33,488 nt of DNA from Gammaproteobacteria bacterium. Lineage in GTDB: Bacteria; Pseudomonadota; Gammaproteobacteria; Pseudomonadales; Pseudohongiellaceae. The DNA is taken from assembly GCA_028825335.1 (NCBI GenBank), contig JAPKAI010000024.1, positions 1-33,488 on the forward strand, in the 5' to 3' direction. Shown here piece after piece: positions 24,299-32,060 of this stretch; position 1 is the first letter of the stretch, and every line of letters begins with the position of its first letter. The position numbers were made by a program, and so were the translations under genes. Below the pieces are notes generated by a model that did not search any database, had not been told where the DNA came from, and saw only the letters and a list, made by a program, of their open reading frames with translations.

Positions 24299-24889
24299 AT
24301 GCTACGTAAACTTTTCATAATTAGCGGCCTGCTAATCGCCTCTTCCGCTGCTCTAGCCGATGAATGGTTGCGCTCTATTCCAGATTTCGAACTCTCTGAT
24401 CATCTGGGAGCGATACATACACTAGACACCTATGCCGACAATGAATACGTCGTGCTCTACGTACAAGGAGTAGGCTGCCCAATCGCTAGAATCGCGCTGC
24501 CAAATTATCGTGAAGTGCGTGATGAGTACGCTGGCAAGGGCATCGAGTTCGTCATGTTCAATGCGAACATTCAGGACAACCTGCCGCGCATCGCCAAAGA
24601 AGCTGGTGAGTTCGGTATAGACTTTCCGATCATCAAAGATGAAGGACAGTTTCTCGCGAAGGCACTAGGCGTTGAGCGTACTGCTGAAGTATTCATCGTC
24701 AACCCACGAACAAAAGAAGTTCTCTATCGCGGACCAATCAACGACCAGCTGGGTTACGAAACACAACGCAACAATGCTGATGAACATTTCCTCAAGGACG
24801 CGTTGAATACTGTTCTTGCTGGCGGCACTGTGAATATGGATGACATACCAGACTCGAAGGGTTGTCTGGTTGCAATCTTCGACACTTAG
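24299..24889 (+). CDS. Exported redoxin (peroxiredoxin/TlpA-like) protein
   Basis: This 196-residue protein has a signal peptide (cleavage after ALA, about residue 20). The thioredoxin-fold core opens with IPDFELSDHLGAIHTLDTY and YVVLYVQGVGCPIARIALPNY. The site is C60-P-I-A, a peroxiredoxin-like CP- motif with Ala in place of the second Cys of a CxxC. The fold continues with VEFVMFNANI-like strand, FPIIKDEGQFLAKALGVERTAEVFIV (with the cis-Pro replaced by Thr-Ala) and ends with a second Cys at 189 in KGCLV. This fits a secreted redoxin of the type often fused to cytochromes in Planctomycetes and Acidobacteria. GGAG lies just ahead of the ATG. A strong terminator follows. Confidence 0.85.
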   Translation: MLRKLFIISGLLIASSAALADEWLRSIPDFELSDHLGAIHTLDTYADNEYVVLYVQGVGCPIARIALPNYREVRDEYAGKGIEFVMFNANIQDNLPRIAKEAGEFGIDFPIIKDEGQFLAKALGVERTAEVFIVNPRTKEVLYRGPINDQLGYETQRNNADEHFLKDALNTVLAGGTVNMDDIPDSKGCLVAIFDT

Positions 24890-24904
24890 TCGAAAATAAA
24901 TATT

Positions 24905-24934
24905 AAAAAGGGGACACAATGTGTCCCCTTTTTT
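24905..24934. terminator. Intrinsic terminator after the redoxin gene
   Basis: GGGGACAC / GTGTCCCC (24910-24917 with 24921-24928) with an AAT loop, five As before and six Ts after. It can act in both directions and also faces the end of the M20 peptidase gene. Confidence 0.95.
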
Positions 24935-24996
24935 CCGCCTGCAATTTGTCACAGGTCGTCGAGCTAAACTGCTTAAGCTTCTTAACCGAAAACGTC

Positions 24997-26367
24997 TCAG
25001 TTAAAGACCACGTTTCTAATGATCGCGATCATGTCAGTTATTCCCTGACGAAAGTCTGCTTCGGGAACACTCTCGTCGTTGCCGTGCACGCCGGTAGGCT
25101 CTCCGGCTCGCGTGATAATCGGATTAAAGCCATAGCTCACGATACCGAGATCACGGGTGAAGTGGCTGTCGGTAAAACCAGTACTCACCGAAGGCAAGAC
25201 TCTAGAGCCCGGATACAATTCTCGGGTTACATTTTCAATCGCCGTAAATAATCTTGAACTCGTCGAAGAGACTGCCGGCGTGAACGCCATGATCACCTCG
25301 ACCTCGACGCCAGCTGGGGCGACCAGCGCGGTAAGATCGGCAATGAACTCTTCTGCGGGCCTATCCGGAAGCATGCGACAGTCCAACTCGGCCCAAGCCT
25401 CTGGCGGCACCACGTTAATCTTGTTAGATCCACTCATGCGCGTTATCGAACAGGTATCTCTAGTCAATGCATGATGGCCGGGTCGATATGACTGAAATGC
25501 GGGGAGAAACTCCGGGTCCTGAATAGCAGCGCTCATATTCGCATAAGCTGCAGCCCACTCATCATCCAAGGACAGAGCTATGCCGGCAAAGTAGGTATCT
25601 ACGGGCTCAATGATACGAGCCGGAAACGGGTTTGCGCGAAGCACCGTTAATGCATCAACGATACGCGTAACCGAACTGGTAGTTCTGGGCGAGGAGCCAT
25701 GACCGGGCACATCCACGGCCGTCAGTCGCAACCACACTGGAACTTTCTGCGTCACTTCGACACCGAAAATTATCTCATCCATATTGCGACTACCGGATCC
25801 GCCTTCGTTGATCAATAGGCTTACCCCATCGAAAATTTCTCGGCGATTCTCAATTAGCCAGCCTACGCCGAATGCACCACCTGCTTCTTCGTCGGCACTT
25901 GCTAAGAAAACCACGTCTCTATTCAATGCGCGACCGCTTCGATGCAGCGTTAGAAATGCGGCGAGTTGTGAGATGCCAGTACCCTTCATATCTCTCGCGC
26001 CGCGACCTAAGATATAGCCATCGCGTATTTCGCCGGAGAGAGGATCGATAGTCCAGTATTCTGGGTCGGCCGGAACCACATCGGTGTGCTGCAACATCAT
26101 CAAACCCGGCTGGTCGCCACCCTCGAGTCTTGCCCAAATATTTCCACGACCGGGCGCGCTTTCCGCCGTCTCGTATTCGATGCCTTCTGCCTCGAATATT
26201 GCTGCATAGAAATCAACAGCACGGGATTCGTTACCGGGAGGATTGATGGTATCGATCTGAATCAATTCCTGCAGCCAGACGACGGATTCATCCTCGATGG
26301 ATTGAGCTAGTGAATGACTAGTAACTATGAAACAGCCGATTAGCAGTAGTACATTTTTCGTTTTCAA
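24997..26367 (-). CDS. Exported M20-family metallopeptidase
   Basis: This 456-residue protein has a signal peptide (MKTKNVLLLIGCFIVTSHSLAQ). M20 motifs are in order: HTDVVP (His 94, Asp 96), GRGARDMKG (Asp 126), SADEEAGG (Glu 160/161), a dimerisation domain with VPGHGSSPR near 220-230, and the distal His in TGVHGNDES. These are the two-zinc ligands and the general-base Glu. Family members are aminoacylases, carboxypeptidases or dipeptidases that release amino acids or acyl groups; the long form with SGSNKINVVPP resembles ArgE/carboxypeptidase-S-type proteins. The start is TTG at 26367 with AGGGAG seven bases upstream. It is transcribed alone. Confidence 0.9.
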   Translation of the reverse strand: MKTKNVLLLIGCFIVTSHSLAQSIEDESVVWLQELIQIDTINPPGNESRAVDFYAAIFEAEGIEYETAESAPGRGNIWARLEGGDQPGLMMLQHTDVVPADPEYWTIDPLSGEIRDGYILGRGARDMKGTGISQLAAFLTLHRSGRALNRDVVFLASADEEAGGAFGVGWLIENRREIFDGVSLLINEGGSGSRNMDEIIFGVEVTQKVPVWLRLTAVDVPGHGSSPRTTSSVTRIVDALTVLRANPFPARIIEPVDTYFAGIALSLDDEWAAAYANMSAAIQDPEFLPAFQSYRPGHHALTRDTCSITRMSGSNKINVVPPEAWAELDCRMLPDRPAEEFIADLTALVAPAGVEVEVIMAFTPAVSSTSSRLFTAIENVTRELYPGSRVLPSVSTGFTDSHFTRDLGIVSYGFNPIITRAGEPTGVHGNDESVPEADFRQGITDMIAIIRNVVFN

Positions 26368-26565
26368 GCGAAGACTCCCTGAGTAGTGATGCTCTAAAAA
26401 TACAGCATCTCCTTCACAGTGGATAGTCGCGTAGTGGTGTACTTAAGGGAAAGGACGAAAAATCCTGCACAGGGGTGTTTATGCACGGAATTGGTTCTGA
26501 AAAAGCACAGGATTAGCGTAGGCAGAACGACAGGGACTTGTTTTTACAGATGTTAGGCGCGGATG

Positions 26566-27336
26566 CTATTCAACAAACGCGCGCTCGATAACATAATGCG
26601 CCTTGATTCCTTGACGCGACTCCTCGAAACCCCAGTCGTTTAAAATCTGACAGCTGTCTTTCAGCATGCCTGGACTACCGCAGATCATGAATCTGTCGTG
26701 CTCGGGATCTGCTTGTGGCAGGCCGATGTCGGTGAATAATTTCCCAGTGGACATCGCATCCGTCAGACGACCCTGCGTTGCATAATCCTCGCGAGTAACG
26801 CTGGGATAGTAGATTAGTTTTTCTCTAACTTCTTCACCGAAGAATTCGTTATTCGGCAAGTCATGTTGGATAAATTGCTGATAGACCAATTCGGATGCGT
26901 AGCGCACCCCGTGAGTCACAATCACGTTGTCGAATTTTTCATAAGTTTCTGGATCTTGAATGATGCTAATAAATGGCGCTAGACCAGTACCGGTGCTAAT
27001 CAGATATAGGTTTCTACCTTCGAGTAGGTGATCGACGACTAGGGTGCCCGTAGGTTTGCTGCTGACAAATACCTCATCGCCCACCTGAATGTTTTGTAAG
27101 CGAGACGTAAGCGCTCCGTCGGCGACTTTGATGCTTAGAAACTCCAGCTCCTCATCGTAGTTGGGGCTGGCGATGCTATAGGCACGCATCAGAGGCTTGC
27201 CTTCGACTTCAATACCTAGCATCAGGAAGTGGCCGTTCTCAAATTTCAGCGAGCGATCTCGTGTTGTCTTAAAACTAAACAGAGAATCGTTCCAATGATG
27301 GACGCCGGTAACGCTTTGGGTTGAAAGGTTTGCCAC
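26566..27336 (-). CDS. fpr: Ferredoxin-NADP+ reductase
   Basis: This 256-residue flavoenzyme is the size of Pseudomonas/Azotobacter FPR. FAD-binding RAYSIASPN is at 51-59, the NADP-binding STGTGLAPF at 114-122 and MICGSPGML near 217-225. The C-terminus ends YVIERAFVE, typical of the bacterial subclass. It transfers electrons between NADPH and ferredoxin/flavodoxin and supports Fe-S biogenesis and oxidative-stress defence. The start is GTG with AGGAG six bases upstream. It is divergent from the LysR gene at 27501, an arrangement that in Pseudomonas is fpr-finR, where FinR activates fpr under superoxide stress. Identification is firm. Confidence 0.95.
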   Translation of the reverse strand: MANLSTQSVTGVHHWNDSLFSFKTTRDRSLKFENGHFLMLGIEVEGKPLMRAYSIASPNYDEELEFLSIKVADGALTSRLQNIQVGDEVFVSSKPTGTLVVDHLLEGRNLYLISTGTGLAPFISIIQDPETYEKFDNVIVTHGVRYASELVYQQFIQHDLPNNEFFGEEVREKLIYYPSVTREDYATQGRLTDAMSTGKLFTDIGLPQADPEHDRFMICGSPGMLKDSCQILNDWGFEESRQGIKAHYVIERAFVE

Positions 27337-27444
27337 TGCTCGCTCCTGATACTTAGATAGCCGACGTAGGGTTTACCTAGGGCTTACTAATAGAAATGCT
27401 GATAATACGTTGCGCGCATTGTAGGACTTCTCTACTATATCCGT

Positions 27445-27456
27445 ATAATTGATTAT
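27445..27456. promoter_or_regulatory. Palindrome in the fpr-finR divergent region, LysR site candidate
   Basis: ATAAT-TG-ATTAT is a perfect 5-bp-arm dyad in the AT-rich gap between the two genes, 45 bases before finR and 109 bases before fpr. TATAAT at 27444-27449 could also serve as a -10 element for finR. A LysR regulator usually binds such a dyad near the activated gene. On the fpr side a TATTAT (minus strand) occurs near 27407, with no good -35, as expected for an activator-dependent promoter. Confidence 0.4.
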
Positions 27457-27500
27457 CTGTATATTACTTATCTATTTATTTGATATAAGATCGAAAATTT

Positions 27501-28379
27501 ATGCGCTTTACACTAAAACAGCTACAAGTATTTCTGGCCGTGGCCAGCTTTGAGAACGTCAGCCTAGCTGCCGACGAACTGGCTATGTCGCAGTCCGCCG
27601 CCAGCACTGCGCTTAAAGAGCTGGAACACCGTTTGGACTTGCGCCTGTTCGATAGAATAGGCAAGCGTCTACAGCTAAACGAACAGGGCATTGCTCTGCG
27701 TTCAAAAGCTGCGGCACTGATCGCGGGGGCCACGGAGTTAGAGAACACTCTGATTGGGGCCAGTGACATCGGTGAGCTGAAGGTGGGGGCGACGCTGACC
27801 ATCGGGAATTATCTCGCGATCGGAATCATGGCCGAGTTCATGAAGGAGCACCCGGCGGCTAAGGTAAATCTGAATGTGGAGAACACGGCATCCATAGCCG
27901 CCAAGGTCAAAAATTTCAAATTGGACATCGGCTTGATTGAAGGCGAGCTACAAGAAGCCGATCTAGATGTAAGCTATTGGCGCGAAGATGAGCTTGCTCT
28001 GTTCTGTGCCCCGACTCATCCGCTGGCCTCACAGACAGAACTTCAAGACGAAGACCTGTTGTCGGCTGACTGGATAATACGTGAGAAGGGCTCGGGAACA
28101 CGTCAGGCATTCGATCGCGCCATGACTGGAATCCTCTCCAATCTAAAATTGAGGTTGGAGTTGCAGCACACAGAGGGTATAAAGCGTGCAGTCGAAGCAG
28201 GGCTGGGCATAGGCTGCCTGTCGAAGATAACGCTAGAAGAAGCATTCAAGCGTGGCTCACTGGTACCACTTGCCTGCCCTCATAGAAACTGGACTAGGAA
28301 GTTTTATTTTATCCTGCACCGGCAGAAGTTTCTCAGTCACGGCGTGAGAAGCTGGATGGAACACTGTAAGAACACTTAG
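27501..28379 (+). CDS. finR: LysR-family regulator, FinR-like
   Basis: This 292-residue LysR-type regulator has an N-terminal winged helix (MRFTLKQLQVFLAVASFENV, then a recognition helix in MSQSAASTALKELEHRLDLRLFDR) and a substrate-binding-like C-terminal domain. Its position divergent from fpr, 164 bases away, matches finR of Pseudomonas, whose product activates fpr in response to superoxide and controls sulfur-related genes. It probably also autoregulates. The RND exporter gene starts 14 bases after its stop and may be read through from the same transcript. Confidence 0.85.
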   Translation: MRFTLKQLQVFLAVASFENVSLAADELAMSQSAASTALKELEHRLDLRLFDRIGKRLQLNEQGIALRSKAAALIAGATELENTLIGASDIGELKVGATLTIGNYLAIGIMAEFMKEHPAAKVNLNVENTASIAAKVKNFKLDIGLIEGELQEADLDVSYWREDELALFCAPTHPLASQTELQDEDLLSADWIIREKGSGTRQAFDRAMTGILSNLKLRLELQHTEGIKRAVEAGLGIGCLSKITLEEAFKRGSLVPLACPHRNWTRKFYFILHRQKFLSHGVRSWMEHCKNT

Positions 28380-28393
28380 GATTCATTGCGAGC

Positions 28394-30721
28394 ATGTCAG
28401 AAGTTTTAAGCAATCAAAGCATGAAGCCGCTCTCTAAGCGGGTTGCTGATTTTACAATTGCGAGGCGCAAACTATTAGCAGTGCTGTCCGCTGTTATAAG
28501 TGTGTTGTTAGCCACGGGTATTATACGCACCAGCTTCGACACCTCGCTAGAGGCTCTGCTCTCCGAAAGCGATCCCTATCTCGACGAACTAATCTTGATG
28601 GATGAGGCATTTCCATCGCCATTGGAAGTAAGGTTCGCGTTCGTGACGAACGGATCAGACACGGTGTTCAATAGGGAACTACTCGCGGCGATTGATGACC
28701 TTAAAGACAGCTACTCTGCTATCCCCTTTGCCGATCGGCTGACCACGATTCTGGATTATGTTTCACCCGAGACACAGAGCAGACTCTTCATAAAAGCTCT
28801 GCGCGCCTATACGGAAGAAGAGTTAGCCGAGGTTGCCGATGCCGCATTGGCCGACAGGCTACTCACGGCCAATCTACTCTCCGATGATGCCGCACTCACC
28901 TTCGCGATAATCACGACGGATTCGGCAGGCATCTCTGCCGATGATCGCCTAGACATTGCCACTGCCGCGCTACTGCTTCGCGACGAGATTCGCAGTCGCC
29001 ACCCGGATGTGCAAATTCTCGCGAACAGCGAGGTGATGCTTGAGCAATCAAGCCAGCAAGCCATGGTAGACGACCTAACTAACCTGATGCCCTTCGTAAT
29101 CCTAGCCTGCGTCCTCGCCATCTGTTATTGCTTTCGCTCGGCAACTCTAGGCATCTGCATCTTGACTCATGTGCTATTCACGTTGCTCTGCACCATCGGT
29201 GCCCTAGGCTACTTGGGCTTCTCGTTCAACAGCATCTCCATAATCGCGCCATTGGTTCTGGTGATTGTTGCTGTGGCTAATAGTGTGCATATTATTTCTA
29301 TCTATAAGCAGGCTATGCATAGAGGCAGCACGAAGACCGATGCCATGCGTGAGAGTATCACTCACAACTTTCAACCAGTCTCACTTGCCGCGCTCACCAC
29401 GGCGATTGGTTTCTCATCCTTGAATATGTGTTCCTCCCCCGCGATTCAAGAATTCGGACAGATAGTTGCCCTTGGGATCGTGTTCGCCTACCTGCTCACG
29501 CTGTTATTGCTACCGGCAATTCTGATCTGGATGACATCGCAAAGAGAAGTGAACGCAAGCACCGGCGTTTCCTTCATGGAAGGCACGCTTGCCAAAATCA
29601 GCGAAATTACGCGAAGCAAAGATGTTCCAATATTCTGGGGTTGCACGTTCTTAGCGATTGCCACGTTTGCTCTACTACCTTTGAACGAGACGGATTTTAA
29701 CCGCCTCGACTTTATCGCCGCTGACACCGATATAAAACAGTACTACGACGAGGTGAGCAGCCACTACAATCGCGGCTCGGCTCTCAACTACGGCATCGAC
29801 ATTCAGACACAATGGTCTGCGATCCAGCCGGACTTCCTGCGCAGAGTCGAAGAGTTCAGTTTCTGGTTGAACGAGCAGGAAGAAGTGGAGTCTTCCGCCA
29901 ATGTTGCGAACGTTGTAAAAACGATTCATCGCGTGCAGAACGATAACAATGAAGCATTCGATCTAATCCCAGATGACTTCGATACCGTAGCGAACTATCT
30001 ACTCGCCTACGCGCTCATTCAGAGCGATGACTTTCCACTGTTCGGTTTCGTAAACACCGACTTCTCTATGATCAACTTGTTCATCAATGCCGTTCCCCTG
30101 TCGAACCAGGAACTTATCGATTTTGACGCAAGGGTAACGGAGAAGTTTCAACAGGACTTCCCAGAGGCAGAGCTATTACATGGCAGCGGCATACTGCTGT
30201 TCTCGCGCATGGATGAACTAGTGACCATCGAGTTACTGCAGGGTTATTCCATTAGTCTGTTGTTGATTACCATCAGCCTCATGATTGGAATGCGCAGTTT
30301 CTATTTCGGCATACTGAGCATCATTCCCAATCTACTACCGGCCACTATGGTGTTCGGATTCTGGGCCTTGTTCGTGGGGCAGCTGGACCCGTTCGTGATG
30401 ATGCTATTTAGTATCAGCATCGGCTTAGTTGTCGATGATACCGTCCACCTGCTGAGTCACTACTTAGAGAAACGACGCGCCGGAATAGACAAGACCGACT
30501 CTATCGACTATGCGATCAAGACCGCGGGGCCGGCGCTGTCCATTACCACCATCGTGCTGGCGCTAGGCACGACCATCCTCATCGCCGCCAACACCATCTA
30601 CTTTCAACAGGCAGCGAAGCTATTGGTTCCCATCGTGGTGCTCGCCCTCCTGTTGGATCTGTTCTACCTGCCCACGATCCTGCGTCGATTCGACAACCAG
30701 TTCAAAACTAAAACCTTGTGA
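28394..30721 (+). CDS. Second RND/MMPL-superfamily exporter
   Basis: This 775-residue protein has the same duplicated architecture as the exporter at 20215-22710. TM1 is near 28-44, the first periplasmic domain about 45-230, helices 232-380, TM7 near 412-430, the second periplasmic domain about 431-612 and final helices to 762. The RND relay region is SISIGLVVDDTVHLLSHY at 673-690, with Asp-Asp in the core. It lacks the acidic insertion of its paralogue. The likely substrates are hydrophobic lipids or toxic compounds. GAG lies three bases before the ATG, so translation may depend on the upstream finR gene 14 bases away. Confidence 0.9.
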   Translation: MSEVLSNQSMKPLSKRVADFTIARRKLLAVLSAVISVLLATGIIRTSFDTSLEALLSESDPYLDELILMDEAFPSPLEVRFAFVTNGSDTVFNRELLAAIDDLKDSYSAIPFADRLTTILDYVSPETQSRLFIKALRAYTEEELAEVADAALADRLLTANLLSDDAALTFAIITTDSAGISADDRLDIATAALLLRDEIRSRHPDVQILANSEVMLEQSSQQAMVDDLTNLMPFVILACVLAICYCFRSATLGICILTHVLFTLLCTIGALGYLGFSFNSISIIAPLVLVIVAVANSVHIISIYKQAMHRGSTKTDAMRESITHNFQPVSLAALTTAIGFSSLNMCSSPAIQEFGQIVALGIVFAYLLTLLLLPAILIWMTSQREVNASTGVSFMEGTLAKISEITRSKDVPIFWGCTFLAIATFALLPLNETDFNRLDFIAADTDIKQYYDEVSSHYNRGSALNYGIDIQTQWSAIQPDFLRRVEEFSFWLNEQEEVESSANVANVVKTIHRVQNDNNEAFDLIPDDFDTVANYLLAYALIQSDDFPLFGFVNTDFSMINLFINAVPLSNQELIDFDARVTEKFQQDFPEAELLHGSGILLFSRMDELVTIELLQGYSISLLLITISLMIGMRSFYFGILSIIPNLLPATMVFGFWALFVGQLDPFVMMLFSISIGLVVDDTVHLLSHYLEKRRAGIDKTDSIDYAIKTAGPALSITTIVLALGTTILIAANTIYFQQAAKLLVPIVVLALLLDLFYLPTILRRFDNQFKTKTL

Positions 30722-30745
30722 CAAGCTGATTTCCCGATTTACACT
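30716..30745 (+). promoter_or_regulatory. Promoter candidate for the DUF3237 gene
   Basis: TTGTGA (30716-30721, the last codons of the exporter gene) and TACACT (30740-30745) are 18 bases apart, 29 bases before the ATG at 30775. This is a moderate match to the sigma-70 consensus. Confidence 0.45.
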
Positions 30746-30774
30746 GTGAGCAAGCCAATAAAAGGAGAGCTCAC

Positions 30775-31284
30775 ATGAAGAATGGTAAGAAATTACTTAG
30801 CAGAAGACAATTCACCAAACTAGGCGCTACCGCAATCGCGGCCGCCGCCGTAGGAGCAAATCAGATGGCCTCAGCACAGACCCCCGCAAGCGAATTAGAA
30901 TCAGCGTTCCTCATGGAACTGTCCTTGGATGTCGCCGATCAACTAGACACAGGACACACTAGCATCGCGCCAGTAACCGGCGGTACCTTCGGCGGACCAA
31001 GATTGCAGGGTACAGTTAGAGACGGCGGCGCCGACTGGATCACCCAGGTAGCCGGACACTCCAGCCTAGACGTAAGAATCACCCTGGATACCGACGACGG
31101 CGATATCATCTACATGACCTACACCGGTGTTGTACACAGAGCAGATAGTGGTCTCTATTGGCGAGTGCGCCCCATCTTTCAAACCGCCTCAGAGAAATAC
31201 AACTGGCTCAACCACATCGTCTGCATAGGCAAGAGCAAACAGATCCCAGGAAAAGTAGCCTATGACGTGTTCGAGATATTATGA
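30775..31284 (+). CDS. Tat-exported DUF3237 protein
   Basis: This 169-residue protein opens with LLSRRQFTKLGATAIAAAAVGA, a twin-arginine signal (RR at 10-11) ending near MASAQ. The rest is the DUF3237 beta-barrel: HTSIAPVTGGTFGGPRLQG, VRDGGADWITQ, LDVRITLDTDDGDIIYMTYTG and YWRVRPIFQTASEKYNWLN. The family has no experimentally fixed function in my knowledge. Tat export implies that it folds in the cytoplasm, perhaps with a bound cofactor. GGAG precedes the ATG at 30764-30767. Confidence 0.88.
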   Translation: MKNGKKLLSRRQFTKLGATAIAAAAVGANQMASAQTPASELESAFLMELSLDVADQLDTGHTSIAPVTGGTFGGPRLQGTVRDGGADWITQVAGHSSLDVRITLDTDDGDIIYMTYTGVVHRADSGLYWRVRPIFQTASEKYNWLNHIVCIGKSKQIPGKVAYDVFEIL

Positions 31285-31481
31285 GACGTGATGGTCGCAT
31301 GAGGACCTAAGAGTCAGTATCAGAGTAATTCTAGAAGCACTCCAATTCTTAAACTTTGAACGTCTACATAGCGCGCGAAACAGATACTTCCAACCGGTGA
31401 TGGAGTTGATGACTGAAAACCCTCGCACAGGTTGAACCCGTTTACTCTGGATATTTATTAACTTCTATAACAATAGACAAG

Positions 31482-31518
31482 AAAAACCGGGACACGTTAG
31501 AATTTTAGGGGCAGAATC
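31482..31518 (+). repeat. Possible remnant of a dispersed repeat
   Basis: The segment with GGGACACGTTAG followed by ATTTTAGGGGCAG resembles dispersed sequences of the form GGGACA...TTTTAGGGG often seen near IS200/Y1-type transposases in proteobacteria. It stands 36 bases before the thioredoxin gene. No transposase or second copy is seen in the window. Confidence 0.2.
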
Positions 31519-31553
31519 AATACTCCCTCATATCGAGATACCGGTGCGCATCA

Positions 31554-32027
31554 ATGCCTAGGCCTAGAAAACTATTAGTTTCACAAAGTCTATTAGTGCT
31601 GATTTTTGTGGCTATGACGACTCTTTCGTATCCGCTAACTGCCGCTGAAGCCGACGATGGCAATTGGCGCATCGTGAATTATTGGTCTGAATGGTGCGCG
31701 CCCTGTAGAGTCGAGATCCCCATGCTTAATGAACTGAGTGTGCGTTTGGCCAATAGCAATGTGATGATTGTGGGCGTGAACTTCGATGAAGACCCCAGGG
31801 AGTTAACGCTTGAGATTGCCGATGAGATGGGCATCGAATTTACTGTGTTATGCCAGAAAACGGTCGATCTGTTAGGGATGAAACCCCCTGACGTTCTGCC
31901 TACAACTTATTTATTGTCACCCTCGAATGAAGTCATGGCGAAACTAATAGGTATGCAAAGCGAGCAGGATATAATTGAAGCATTAACACTTCAGGGGCTT
32001 ACCCCGCTTACCCCGTTTACCGATTGA
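31554..32027 (+). CDS. Exported TlpA-like thioredoxin
   Basis: This 157-residue protein has a signal peptide to about residue 31 (PLTAAE). A thioredoxin fold follows with NYWSEWCAPCRVEIP (Cys 48 and Cys 51), VNFDEDPRE and the cis-Pro loop PDVLPTTYLLS. The WCAPC site is typical of TlpA/ResA reductases that keep periplasmic cysteines reduced, for example for cytochrome c or copper-site assembly. No good Shine-Dalgarno is visible before the ATG. It lies 33 bases before the propeller gene, and that protein's Cys-rich site is a plausible partner. Confidence 0.87.
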   Translation: MPRPRKLLVSQSLLVLIFVAMTTLSYPLTAAEADDGNWRIVNYWSEWCAPCRVEIPMLNELSVRLANSNVMIVGVNFDEDPRELTLEIADEMGIEFTVLCQKTVDLLGMKPPDVLPTTYLLSPSNEVMAKLIGMQSEQDIIEALTLQGLTPLTPFTD

Positions 32028-32060
32028 GAATTAACTAGAAGCCCGCAGGAACATAGTGAC

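Noticed and set aside
24905..24934. GGGGACAC-containing dyad considered as a transposon end
   Set aside because: Flanking As and Ts, a short loop and the position right after a gene make it an ordinary intrinsic terminator.
27476..27802. Minus-strand frame across the finR helix-turn-helix
   Set aside because: It overlaps the clear LysR DNA-binding domain in antisense and crosses the finR start region.
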